17,199 nucleotides of DNA from GCA-020344555 sp964405925 (GTDB lineage: Bacteria; Planctomycetota; Phycisphaerae; UBA1845): positions 1-17,199 of the forward strand of contig CAYOQG010000094.1 in assembly GCA_964405925.1 (NCBI GenBank), read 5' to 3'. Under the pieces are notes generated by a model, which did not search any database, was not told where the DNA came from, and saw only the letters and a program-made list of their open reading frames with translations. Every line of letters starts with the position of its first letter. Within the stretch, counting starts at the first letter, position 1. Below are positions 1-7,517 of the stretch, in pieces. The position numbers and the translations under genes were made by a program.

Positions 1-480
1 CGCCGAAGATGTGTAGAAGAACGAGGGCATCGCCCTGGGGTGTTTTATGTCAGCCATTCAGGCTGGCAGGCACTGCTGGCACAGCAGTGGCACACGGTTG
101 GAACGTGCGGGTCCCCGCGTTGCATGCTAAACTGGTAGACGGTGTGACCCGTGGGACGACGATGACAGAATGGTATCAAGCGCCGCAGGGGCGACACAAG
201 GATGCCAAACACGGCCATGCAACCCATGCGCTGGCGACGCACCATGGCATTGCCTATTGTCGACCGACAATGCCCTTCCGCCCCCTCCGGGGGCTGGGCA
301 AGAGCGAGACGACCTCTACCATGGGTTACCCTGTAACTCCCCTACCAGGGCTCGGCTCGTGGTAGGTCCCACAGCTTGGCACGGTGTGGCAGAGCATCAG
401 TCCCTCTAGCCGTAGACGCGGAAACAGTGAGAAAGGAACACGGGAAAGTAGAATCTCGCCCTTCTTTTTCGTCGCGTTCT
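1..480. other. Gene-free stretch with clustered hairpins
   Basis: I recognise no protein in any frame; the open frames here have no family motifs and no good ribosome binding site. The stretch is rich in short perfect inverted repeats: 51-55/61-65, 71-78/82-89 (CACTGCTG with CAGCAGTG), 256-262/265-271, 280-285/289-294 (GCCCCC, loop TCC, GGGGGC) and 341-347/360-366 (CCTACCA with TGGTAGG). This density resembles decayed REP-like or other noncoding repeat DNA. It could also be the edge of an element that continues to the left of the window. No RNA gene could be identified. Confidence 0.5.
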
Positions 481-484
481 CGTG

Positions 485-513
485 TTGACTCACGGTACCG
501 GACGCCGCATATT
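485..513 (+). promoter_or_regulatory. Sigma70-type promoter of the 563-1246 gene
   Basis: A -35 box TTGACT (485-490) and a -10 box CATATT (508-513) are separated by exactly 17 bases. Transcription would start near 520, leaving a leader of about 40 nt. The leader contains a purine-rich Shine-Dalgarno stretch, GAGGGGAGG at 542-550, 12 nt before ATG 563. The box positions rule out the longer open frame beginning at GTG 482, because that codon lies upstream of the -35 box. Confidence 0.55.
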
Positions 514-562
514 AAAGGACGCGCAGCGTCATTCATCAACTGAGGGGAGGTGCGGGCGCCCA

Positions 563-1246
563 ATGGTATCCTGTTTACAGCTCGTCACCAACGCGGTGGC
601 CAAGGTGGAAGGTGCAGTTAACGGCGTCACAGTCGCTTTTAGGGAGGGCAGGGTCGAGCATGAGCCGGCTTTTACGGATCGCATGCTTGGCCGGATTGAG
701 CAGGAGCTGAACGGTCACCAGTACCAGGGGGTCTTCTGGGGGGCGAAGACTTTTACGGACCGCGGGAGGGGTTCGCAGGAGTCGTGGGTCGGGGCTGACT
801 TTGCCGGTGTCCTGAGCCTGAGAGTTGCCAAGGTGTCATCAGACATCGGCTTTCTCGCTCAGGCGAAGCGCATCGAACGTGGGAGCCCACTCTCCCCGAA
901 AGAGTTTGAACGGTTCCGACGTCAGTGCCAAGCTATGCTTCGTCTCACTCCTGCGTCGTTCGGGTTCCTCTATTCCACTGAAGGGGTCCTTGTTGTCCCG
1001 GCGATTTCGGTGGTGAACGCTACGCATACCTACCCAGACAAGCTTTTCGTAAAGACCGACGCGGAGTTCTTCCGAGATCATTTTGGGTCCTTCGTGGGCG
1101 ACCCAGCGCTCGGCGCTCCGACAATGTACGCAGTAGAGGAGCTCATGCGCAGGCGGGTTGCCAGACGGATTCTGCGTATCGCGGCGGAACGTCAACCGCC
1201 GACGGATATGCCGACCGAGCCGTTCTGGGCGTGGGTGATCTCCTAG
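563..1246 (+). CDS. Hypothetical protein, PD-(D/E)XK nuclease-like
   Basis: This is a 227-residue protein that I cannot assign to a named family. Residues 31-46 hold an acidic helix-like stretch (VEHEPAFTDRMLGRIE). Then come GADF at 78-81 (Asp79), a beta-strand-like segment, and LAQAKR at 98-103 (Gln100, Lys102). The order acidic helix, Asp, then (E/Q)xK matches the core of PD-(D/E)XK restriction-endonuclease-fold proteins, with Gln in place of the second acidic residue, as some families allow. A nuclease role is inference from this pattern. The rest, with several aromatic and hydrophobic strands (SFGFLY, VLVVPA), has no signal peptide or membrane segment. The start at 563 is chosen from the promoter at 485-513 and the Shine-Dalgarno at 542-550. 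The gene is monocistronic and convergent with nadK. It could instead be an unrelated conserved hypothetical protein. Confidence 0.65.
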   Translation: MVSCLQLVTNAVAKVEGAVNGVTVAFREGRVEHEPAFTDRMLGRIEQELNGHQYQGVFWGAKTFTDRGRGSQESWVGADFAGVLSLRVAKVSSDIGFLAQAKRIERGSPLSPKEFERFRRQCQAMLRLTPASFGFLYSTEGVLVVPAISVVNATHTYPDKLFVKTDAEFFRDHFGSFVGDPALGAPTMYAVEELMRRRVARRILRIAAERQPPTDMPTEPFWAWVIS

Positions 1247-1352
1247 GTTTCAGTGAGTGAGAATGAGGGCACATTCTACCTTTCTCATGCGCCGGCCCAG
1301 TTGAGGTCGGATGAGCTCTCTGCACGGGGGCGCACACAGGAGAGATGGATAA

Positions 1353-1380
1353 CCCGACATTCCAGTTTTCACATGTCGGG
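1353..1380. terminator. Possible bidirectional terminator hairpin
   Basis: A perfect 8-bp inverted repeat, CCCGACAT (1353-1360) and ATGTCGGG (1373-1380), with a 12-nt loop containing TTTT, sits between the convergent stop codons of the 563-1246 gene and nadK. There is no clear U-tract on either side, so termination activity is inferred from position and symmetry. Confidence 0.4.
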
Positions 1381-1391
1381 GGTCTCGCCAC

Positions 1392-2249
1392 TCACTCGTA
1401 GTTCGGGGCTTGACCCCAATGAAGCTTGGTCACCAGATTGTGCCACCTGGCGTACAGGGGGTTGTGAACGAGAAGAAAGTCACTGTCGAACCGGCGGACC
1501 GTCAAGCGGTTACCTGCGTCGAGCGGGAATGACACCTGGCCGTCAATAATCGCAGTCGTCCCCTCGTTGACTTCGTCCGCGACGATCTCGATCACCGATT
1601 CTCGCTCGATCACCAGCGGCTTATGGGAGAGCGAATGGGGACAAAGTGGTGTCAGAATGATGGCATCCACTCCCGGCTGCATGATGGGTCCGCCCGCGGA
1701 GAGATTATGGGCCGTCGAACCACTCGGCGTGCAGATAATCAGCCCGTCTCCCCCGACGTCGCTTAGATGCTCCCCGTTGATCGAGATATCCAATCTGACG
1801 ATCCGGAAGGGCGGGCCAGCCTGGATGACGCAATCATTAATCGCCAGGCTCGAATCCCGCACACCACCGTTGTGCTGCACGGTGATCTGGAGCACCGTTC
1901 GATGGCTGATGATCGAATCATCGCCTACGGCCCGGTCGAAAACTTGTTTGAGCTCGTCGATGGAGAACTCAGCCAGAAACCCCAGTTTGCCGACGTTGAC
2001 ACCGATCAGGGGCACCTGGTTGGCGCCCAAGGAGCGAGCCGCACCGATCAGGGTGCCGTCGCCGCCGATGACCACGATACGTTCGGCACTCGTCCTGACC
2101 GCCCCCTTGCCGTCCAAGCCCAGGCTGGTGCCAACTACATTGCATCGAGGCTGAGCAAACGACCGCAGGTCCTCGAGTGCAGCCGCTGCATCGGGCTTGT
2201 CTGGATTGGATAGCAAAAAGACGCGCCGCTCTGCCGGGGCGTGGGACAA
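1392..2249 (-). CDS. nadK: NAD kinase
   Basis: It phosphorylates NAD to NADP in the cytosol using ATP or polyphosphate. The 285-residue protein has the family signatures in order: GGDGT at 62-66, NVGKLGFL at 85-92, the NE/D-type motif IND at 137-139, the glycine-rich GGDGL at 166-170 followed by TPSGSTAHNLSAGGP at 174-188. The length is normal. The start is TTG at 2249, preceded by AAAGGA at 2257-2262 with 7 nt spacing; no upstream in-frame start exists. It is the last gene of the minus-strand block and lies 93 nt after dxs. NADPH is needed by the reductases of the MEP pathway, so the pairing with dxs and ispA makes metabolic sense. The identity is secure; the choice of start is slightly less so. 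Confidence 0.95.
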   Translation of the reverse strand: MSHAPAERRVFLLSNPDKPDAAAALEDLRSFAQPRCNVVGTSLGLDGKGAVRTSAERIVVIGGDGTLIGAARSLGANQVPLIGVNVGKLGFLAEFSIDELKQVFDRAVGDDSIISHRTVLQITVQHNGGVRDSSLAINDCVIQAGPPFRIVRLDISINGEHLSDVGGDGLIICTPSGSTAHNLSAGGPIMQPGVDAIILTPLCPHSLSHKPLVIERESVIEIVADEVNEGTTAIIDGQVSFPLDAGNRLTVRRFDSDFLLVHNPLYARWHNLVTKLHWGQAPNYE

Positions 2250-2342
2250 CGCCTTGTCCTTTCGATCTGGGATTATCTCATTTTGACCAAAACGAACGCA
2301 GATTCATCGTGCGCCGCAGCTCGTCTTCGCTGCGCATCTGCC

Positions 2343-4292
2343 TTACGCAACCGGCCGACCACCGCTGCCCACCCGGGGAGGGCTTGGAGCGTGGACACCA
2401 TCAAGTCCCGCGGTCGCCCCGTTGCCTTGTAGTACGGACTGGATCGTTGCCGCGATCCCGGATGCATCGAGGCTGCACTCCCCCAACTGCCCCGCGCGCG
2501 ACCCGTGCGCCACAAACCGATCCGCAGGCATACCCAAACGTATCATCCGCGAGGCGTCCAGCCCCATGTCCTGGGCGGTCTCCAAGACGGCTGAGCCGAA
2601 CCCGCCGGCGACGGAGTGGTCCTCCACCGTGATCACCAAATGCCCGGGGACGAATGCCTCGGTGACCATGTTCTGGTCAACCGGTTTGGCAAACCGTGCA
2701 TTCACCACGCCCATTTCGATGCCGTTTTCCGCCAGGATCTCCGCCGCCGCCATGGCATAGATCGTAGTAACACCATAACACAAGATAGTGGCATCCTGGC
2801 CATAGCGCAAGCGCCGTGACACACCTAGCTCGAAGCGAGGACACTTAGGAAACGGTGGAGGCACATTGTCACGTGGGTAGCGGATCGCGCACGGCCGATC
2901 CAGCCCCAAGGCGAACTTCATCGCCGCCTGCAGCTCCAGTTCGTCACACGGTGCCATCAGCACCATCTGTGGAAACCCACGCAAATAGGTAACATCCAAA
3001 AACCCATGGTGGACTGCCCCATCACCGCCCACAAGGCCCGCCCGATCAAGGCAAAACATGACCGGTAGCCCCTGGAGCACGACCTCCTGGAAAACCTGAT
3101 CAAACGCCCGCTGCAGGAACGTGGAATAGATCGCCACCACAGGCCGCAATCCGGCCTTCGCCATACCCGCAGCTACGTCCACCGTGCAGCTCTCTACAAT
3201 GCCAAGATCACGACACCGATCAGGGTACCGCTCCTGAAACTTGTTAAGCCCCGTCCCGTCCGGCATCCCTGCGGTCAAGGCAAAAATCGTATCATCTGTT
3301 TCCGCCAGATCGATGAGCGAATCGACAAACGCGGTTGTCCAGCTCTTTCCCTTGCTGCTCTTGAGAATGACCTTACCACCCTCGATCGCAAACGGTGTGG
3401 GGCTATGGTATTTACCTGGCGCAGCCGACGCCCAGTCACAACCCTTTCCCTTGACCGTATGCACGTGCAACAAGACGGGGTGCTGGGCCCGCTCAAGGAC
3501 CTCGAGGATCTCAATCAAATGCTTGATGTCGTGTCCATCGACGGGGCCTACATACTGTAGGTTCATCGCTTCAAAGATCTGCCCTGGAGACATCGTCGCC
3601 TTGATCCCCTCCTTAAGATGGGCGATCATGTCAAAGGCGGGTTTGCCCACCAGTGGCAACTTGGGCAAGTGCTTCTTGGTACGCTCCTTGACCTCTTCGT
3701 AGAGATGACTCGCCCTAAACTTCGCTAGGTATTCCGCGATAGCCCCTTGTGTCGGAGAGATCCCCCACTCGTTGTCATTAAGAACGACAAGGAACTGTCG
3801 TTTCAGTGTGCCAGCCTGGTTGAGACCTTCGAAGGCCACACCGTTGACAATGCTCGCGTCACCTACCAGAGCCACCACGCGACGATCCCGGCCCAATAGC
3901 TGATTCGCCCGGGCGATTCCGACCGCCGTTGCGACCGCAGTCCCCGCGTGGCCAACGTTGAACAGGTCATATGGGCTTTCGTCGGTGTTCGGAAAACCGG
4001 AGACCCCACCTGCTTGCCGTAACGAATCAAACCGCTCATGCCGCCCGGTCAGCAGCTTGTGTGGATAGCACTGGTGCCCTACATCCCAAAGAAGACAGTC
4101 GTCAGTGAAATCGAAGACGCGATGTAGTGCGATCGTCAGCTCGGTGACACCGAGGTTGCTGGTCAAGTGACCACCGCGCCGCCCGACGACGTCAATGACG
4201 CGTTGCCGAATCTCCTCTGCTAGGGCGGGCAACTCACTTAAAGAGAGTTCCCGGAGATCAGCCGGTGACCGAATCTTATCCAGAAGCGCCAT
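2343..4292 (-). CDS. dxs: 1-deoxy-D-xylulose-5-phosphate synthase
   Basis: This thiamine-diphosphate enzyme condenses pyruvate and glyceraldehyde 3-phosphate in the first step of the MEP isoprenoid pathway. From ATG 4292 it has 649 residues, the usual size. Visible landmarks are GGHLTSNLG (His42), DVGHQCYPHKLLTGR at about 70-84, the ThDP/Mg segment GDASIVNGVAFEGLN at 144-158, NDNEWGIS at 172-179, the catalytic-Glu segment IVESCTV (Glu367), then IYSTFLQRAFDQV and DRAGLVGGDGAVHHG. The canonical GDGA is GDAS here and the usual EQHAV is ESCTV; see findings. An in-frame TTG at 4364 with GAAGG 6 nt upstream could add 24 residues, but family N-termini align with ATG 4292 (MALLDKIRSPADLR), which also has GAAGG 5 nt upstream. 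It lies between ispA and nadK on the same strand. Confidence 0.95.
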   Translation of the reverse strand: MALLDKIRSPADLRELSLSELPALAEEIRQRVIDVVGRRGGHLTSNLGVTELTIALHRVFDFTDDCLLWDVGHQCYPHKLLTGRHERFDSLRQAGGVSGFPNTDESPYDLFNVGHAGTAVATAVGIARANQLLGRDRRVVALVGDASIVNGVAFEGLNQAGTLKRQFLVVLNDNEWGISPTQGAIAEYLAKFRASHLYEEVKERTKKHLPKLPLVGKPAFDMIAHLKEGIKATMSPGQIFEAMNLQYVGPVDGHDIKHLIEILEVLERAQHPVLLHVHTVKGKGCDWASAAPGKYHSPTPFAIEGGKVILKSSKGKSWTTAFVDSLIDLAETDDTIFALTAGMPDGTGLNKFQERYPDRCRDLGIVESCTVDVAAGMAKAGLRPVVAIYSTFLQRAFDQVFQEVVLQGLPVMFCLDRAGLVGGDGAVHHGFLDVTYLRGFPQMVLMAPCDELELQAAMKFALGLDRPCAIRYPRDNVPPPFPKCPRFELGVSRRLRYGQDATILCYGVTTIYAMAAAEILAENGIEMGVVNARFAKPVDQNMVTEAFVPGHLVITVEDHSVAGGFGSAVLETAQDMGLDASRMIRLGMPADRFVAHGSRAGQLGECSLDASGIAATIQSVLQGNGATAGLDGVHAPSPPRVGSGGRPVA

Positions 4293-4382
4293 GACCGCCT
4301 TCGCCCGCGAGCCACCATTCACAGAAACACCTGCCGTGCGATAATCTACCTCATCACACTGCAAGCGTAACCTTCACAGCTT

Positions 4383-5267
4383 TCAATAATTTCGATCAAC
4401 AACGTAGGTTGCCAACCCCCGGAGATCGTCCGCCTGGGGCCCGAACATGTCCAGCTCGGCGACCGCGGCATCGACGGTTTCTTTCGCTCTCGTAAGACTC
4501 CCCTCTATGCCTACGCACCGGGGAAGGGTTTGTTTATTGGCGTCGGCATCTTTACCCACGCGTTTGCCGAGCCGTTCCGGCGTTGATGTAAGGTCCAATA
4601 AATCATCGGCAATCTGGAACGCACGGCCCAACCATTCGCCGTATCGGCCTAGACGATCGACGGCCTCCATTCTCCCGCCGCCAGCCAGCGCACCCAGGCG
4701 ACAGGACGTCTCGAACAGGCGCGCGGTTTTCCGATCATGGATGAACCTGACCAATTCCAAGGTCGGTGGCTTGGTTTCACCTATGAGGTCCGCAGTTTGA
4801 CCGCCAATCATCCCTTCCCACCCGGTTCCTCTCGCCAGCTCGAGGCACATGCGGCTCGCGAGTACGCCATCCGTGATGTGGCTACAGAGAATCTCGAAGG
4901 CCAAGACCGCCAGCGCGTCGCCGGCGAGAATCGCAGTCGCTTCGCCGAACTTCTTGTGACAAGTCGGACGTCCTCTGCGCAGTTCGTCGTTGTCCATCGC
5001 CGGCAGATCATCGTGGATGAGGCTGAAAGCATGGACGCATTCAAGGGCCGCGGCGACCGGCCAGGCAGTCTCGACGTTGCCCCCAACAAGTTCGCAACAG
5101 CGAAAGCACAAGAAAGGTCTTATACGCTTGCCTGGTGCCAAGGCGGAATAGCGGATCGCCTCGGAAAGCTCAGCAGGAGCGTCATCTCTCGGTGTGAGGT
5201 ACGATTCGAACCGCTCGTCGAACTCTCTGGCAAAGGTCCGAAGCTGGTCGGGATCGAATGTGGGCAT
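4383..5267 (-). CDS. ispA: Farnesyl/geranylgeranyl diphosphate synthase
   Basis: This is a trans-prenyltransferase that extends DMAPP with IPP. The 294-residue all-helical protein carries GKRIRP at 46-51, the first Asp-rich motif DDLPAMD at 86-92, GDAL at 116-119, GGQTAD at 155-160, the KT pair at 180-181 and the second Asp-rich motif DDLLD at 221-225. The FSLIH preceding the first Asp-rich motif matches the IspA type, where an aromatic residue five places before the motif limits chain length; FPP is therefore likely, but GGPP cannot be excluded. Its stop is 18 nt before the possible TTG start of dxs and 90 nt before the ATG, so co-transcription is likely. The start is ATG 5267, with only a weak ribosome binding site. 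The gene supplies precursors for quinones, undecaprenyl phosphate and hopanoid-type lipids. Confidence 0.95.
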   Translation of the reverse strand: MPTFDPDQLRTFAREFDERFESYLTPRDDAPAELSEAIRYSALAPGKRIRPFLCFRCCELVGGNVETAWPVAAALECVHAFSLIHDDLPAMDNDELRRGRPTCHKKFGEATAILAGDALAVLAFEILCSHITDGVLASRMCLELARGTGWEGMIGGQTADLIGETKPPTLELVRFIHDRKTARLFETSCRLGALAGGGRMEAVDRLGRYGEWLGRAFQIADDLLDLTSTPERLGKRVGKDADANKQTLPRCVGIEGSLTRAKETVDAAVAELDMFGPQADDLRGLATYVVDRNY

Positions 5268-5344
5268 TGGTCAAAGATCCGAAGCCGGCTGGCTTCACCG
5301 TCCGGCGCATGTACCCCCCGTAAGGGATGAGCCTGGGACACGGC

Positions 5345-5953
5345 CTAGATTCTCGCTGGGACGACATGCACCAGCGAGTCGGCGATGTCGCGAAGCACCG
5401 CCAAGGGCGGTTGGTCACCATTGACCCTGGCGATCAGCTTCTTGGAGTAGGCGTCCAGCACGGGGCGCGTCTCGCGTTCATACACCTCGATGCGATGCTC
5501 GATCACACTACGGTCAGCGTCATCCGGGCGGTCGCCCCTCTTAGCCCGCCCCATAAGCCGAGCGATTAATGCGTCACGATCATCCATCACCAGATGAATG
5601 ATCCGCTTCACCGTGATGACGCTTTCCAGCAGCTCAACCTGGGTGACGGTCCGCGGAATCCCATCCAGAATCAAGGTGTGGTAATCAGGATCGATTTCGC
5701 CCGACTTGACCTTTCCCTGCACATGATGGCAGAACACGCGGACGGTCAATTCATCCGGCACGAGCTGACCCTTGGTGGAGTACGAGAGAAACTCCCGCCC
5801 GATCTTCGAGGTTGTATCCAGACCACGGAAGATGTCCCCCATCGCCAGATGAACTAGGTTGGGCATTTGTGCCAGCACCACACCCTGGGTGCCCTTGCCC
5901 GAACCAGGACCGCCAAACATCAGGATTGCAGGATAAGGCTTTTGGTCGGTCAC
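5345..5953 (-). CDS. adk: Adenylate kinase family protein (short LID)
   Basis: It is predicted to interconvert AMP, ADP and ATP. The 202-residue protein has the P-loop GGPGSGKGT at 14-22, the NMP-binding MGDIFR at 38-43, DGIPRT at 97-102 (usually DGFPRT), and RLMGRAKRGDRPDD at about 132-145. The segment after GR runs straight on without a zinc-finger or long LID insert, so it is a short-form enzyme. The start is GTG 5953 with AGAGGAG ending 6 nt upstream, a strong ribosome binding site. It lies 77 nt before ispA and 109 nt after the parvulin gene in the same direction. In many bacteria adk sits among ribosomal genes, so this may be a second nucleoside-monophosphate kinase; the substrate cannot be settled from sequence alone. 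Confidence 0.9.
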   Translation of the reverse strand: MTDQKPYPAILMFGGPGSGKGTQGVVLAQMPNLVHLAMGDIFRGLDTTSKIGREFLSYSTKGQLVPDELTVRVFCHHVQGKVKSGEIDPDYHTLILDGIPRTVTQVELLESVITVKRIIHLVMDDRDALIARLMGRAKRGDRPDDADRSVIEHRIEVYERETRPVLDAYSKKLIARVNGDQPPLAVLRDIADSLVHVVPARI

Positions 5954-6062
5954 TACGCGCTCCTCTCACGTTGATTCGCTTCATGAGCCAGACGCAGAAT
6001 ACACGCTTTCAGCCACCATGGCATATCGGGTGTCGTCCCACCGAGTCAGCGATGTTCGGCTG

Positions 6063-7208
6063 CTACGGGGCGACTCCGCCGCCTTCGTTCTGAGGACCGG
6101 GATACACGGGCTCGTATCGTTCCGCTTCACCCCGAACACGGTCGGAGTGCTTCTTCTCGAACGCCGCTCGCAGCCAGGGGTCCTGCACTTCTATCGTAGC
6201 CTCACGAAACAGCTTCTCAAAGACCCCGAACATGGCTGCGTCAGCCAGCCGCTCGCGCAAGCTTCGCTCGAGTTCCATCCGGACCTCCTCGAACGCTATG
6301 GTCTGGGGCGGAAGCAAAGCCTCGAGCTTGATCAAGTGATACCACTCCCCGATGCGGAGCGCGTCGGACACCTCTCCCACGCTCAACGAGAAAGCCACTT
6401 GCCTGAGCAGGGCAGGCACGTCCTCATCATTCTCGGAGAACGGATCGAGCAGCCCCTGCTGTGAGGCACTCGAGGTGTTGGCACTGTGACGCCTGGCCAT
6501 ATCACCGAAGTCCTCTCCTGAAGCGAGGCGTTCTTTGACGCGCTCGACTTCCGCCAGCGTCGCAAGCTGGATATGGCGGACCCGCGCCCGCTTACCGTAG
6601 AGCCGCTCGTATTCTTGACGAAGCTGCGAGTGGGTGAAGACCATCTCCGCTTCGGCGATCTTTCTAAGGTACGCGTTGCGCCGTATGAGCAAATTGAACT
6701 CTTCGTGCGACACGTTCCGCTGAGCGAGGACTGTCTCGAGAAGCTGCTCAGCCGCTACTCGATCAAAGGGGCCGGGAGCAACCGGTGACAGGGGATTGGC
6801 AAGGCGACGCAGGGTACGTTCGTACTCTTGATCAACGTCGGCTTGGCTGACGCCAGCCCCCTTCGCTCCGGCGGCGGCGACAGCCAGGTCGAAGCCGATC
6901 AGTTGCTCCAGGATCGCGACCCCGTGCGTCCGCAGCAGCAAGTCATTTAAATCACGCTGCAGAATCGGTCGACCGTTAACCGTTGCGACGTCTGGACCGC
7001 TCAGGTCTAACGTTTGCCCAGAGTTGTGCAGATCTGTGGCTGGGCCATCTGCGCGAAGCGGGGTAGGTGTCGGCGCGCCCTGTTCGCCCCGCTGCCACGC
7101 CGATGCAACCGAGCGAGCGCCGCTTTGGCCATTAGCGGCGCAGCCAACACCGAGCGCGACATGCACACTCAAAACGCACCAGGCAATGTTCTTCACCCGA
7201 TCAGGCAT
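6063..7208 (-). CDS. Exported parvulin-type peptidyl-prolyl isomerase
   Basis: A SurA/PrsA-like folding factor of 381 residues acting outside the cytoplasm. The N-terminus MPDRVKNIAWCVLSVHVALGV is a signal sequence ending near Cys23 (LGVGC). The -3 residue is Gly, so the lipobox is imperfect and lipidation is uncertain. A low-complexity linker follows, then VNGRPILQRDLN at 77-88, the typical opening of a SurA N-domain. Next is a helical chaperone region, and at about 208-298 a parvulin domain (VRHIQLAT..GEDFGDMARRHS..AFSLSVGEVSDALRIGEWYHLIKLE). The usual GGDLG(W/F)F loop is altered to QGLLDPFS. The charged, Pro-rich tail has no anchor. The ATG at 7208 is preferred because upstream starts (TTG 7244, CTG 7241) directly abut the Shine-Dalgarno. 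It heads the minus-strand block. Confidence 0.88.
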   Translation of the reverse strand: MPDRVKNIAWCVLSVHVALGVGCAANGQSGARSVASAWQRGEQGAPTPTPLRADGPATDLHNSGQTLDLSGPDVATVNGRPILQRDLNDLLLRTHGVAILEQLIGFDLAVAAAGAKGAGVSQADVDQEYERTLRRLANPLSPVAPGPFDRVAAEQLLETVLAQRNVSHEEFNLLIRRNAYLRKIAEAEMVFTHSQLRQEYERLYGKRARVRHIQLATLAEVERVKERLASGEDFGDMARRHSANTSSASQQGLLDPFSENDEDVPALLRQVAFSLSVGEVSDALRIGEWYHLIKLEALLPPQTIAFEEVRMELERSLRERLADAAMFGVFEKLFREATIEVQDPWLRAAFEKKHSDRVRGEAERYEPVYPGPQNEGGGVAP

Positions 7209-7244
7209 CCGAATACCGCGCTTTCGGGAAACGCCTGACAGCAA

Positions 7245-7279
7245 CCTCCTTCTTTACCCCTTGAAAAGGGGGTAGGAGG
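7245..7279 (-). promoter_or_regulatory. Leader hairpin masking a Shine-Dalgarno
   Basis: Read on the minus strand, CCTCCT (7279-7274) can pair with AGGAGG (7250-7245), and the inner arms CCCCTT (7271-7266) and AAGGGG (7262-7257) close around a TTC loop. The AAGGAGG (7251-7245) is the strongest Shine-Dalgarno of the window, yet it directly abuts TTG 7244 and lies 36 nt before the likely ATG at 7208. The arrangement suggests an RNA structure able to hide a ribosome binding site ahead of the parvulin gene. Function is inferred. Confidence 0.4.
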
Positions 7280-7363
7280 GGTGTCCAGCGACGGAGCGCA
7301 TCGAGTATGCTCCCGCCAACCTTTCATTCGACGCTTTCCAATGCGGTGGGCAGCTCTTACCCG

Positions 7364-7392
7364 ACGTTAGCACGCGAAAGGATGGTGGTCAA
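7364..7392 (-). promoter_or_regulatory. Candidate promoter of the parvulin-to-nadK block
   Basis: On the minus strand, TTGACC (7392-7387) is followed after exactly 17 bases by TAACGT (7369-7364). The -35 matches consensus at five of six positions; the -10 is weaker. Transcription would start near 7357, giving a leader of about 150 nt that contains the hairpin at 7245-7279. Confidence 0.4.
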
Positions 7393-7517
7393 CTTCGCCA
7401 CGCGATGAATCAGCGCAGGTCTCGGTGGCGGACAGCGGTCATCCCCTCTACGATGATGATTGATGTGAGCTCGCGCTATTGAGGATCATCGGTGCGGGTT
7501 TGGCAGGAAACGCAATT

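Noticed and set aside
120..210. ACTGGTAGACG resembling the D-arm of a leucine tRNA
   Set aside because: No T-arm (GTTCRA) or matching acceptor stem follows within tRNA length.
9..365. Plus-strand open frame of 118 codons at the left edge
   Set aside because: It runs through several perfect hairpins, has no ribosome binding site and no recognisable domain.
1567..2154. Plus-strand open frame of 195 codons
   Set aside because: It is the antisense shadow of nadK, whose signatures are complete.
5193..5215. GGTTCGAATC T-loop-like sequence on the minus strand, suggesting a tRNA
   Set aside because: It lies inside ispA, encoding conserved-looking residues (DERFESYL), and no acceptor or anticodon stems can be built around it.
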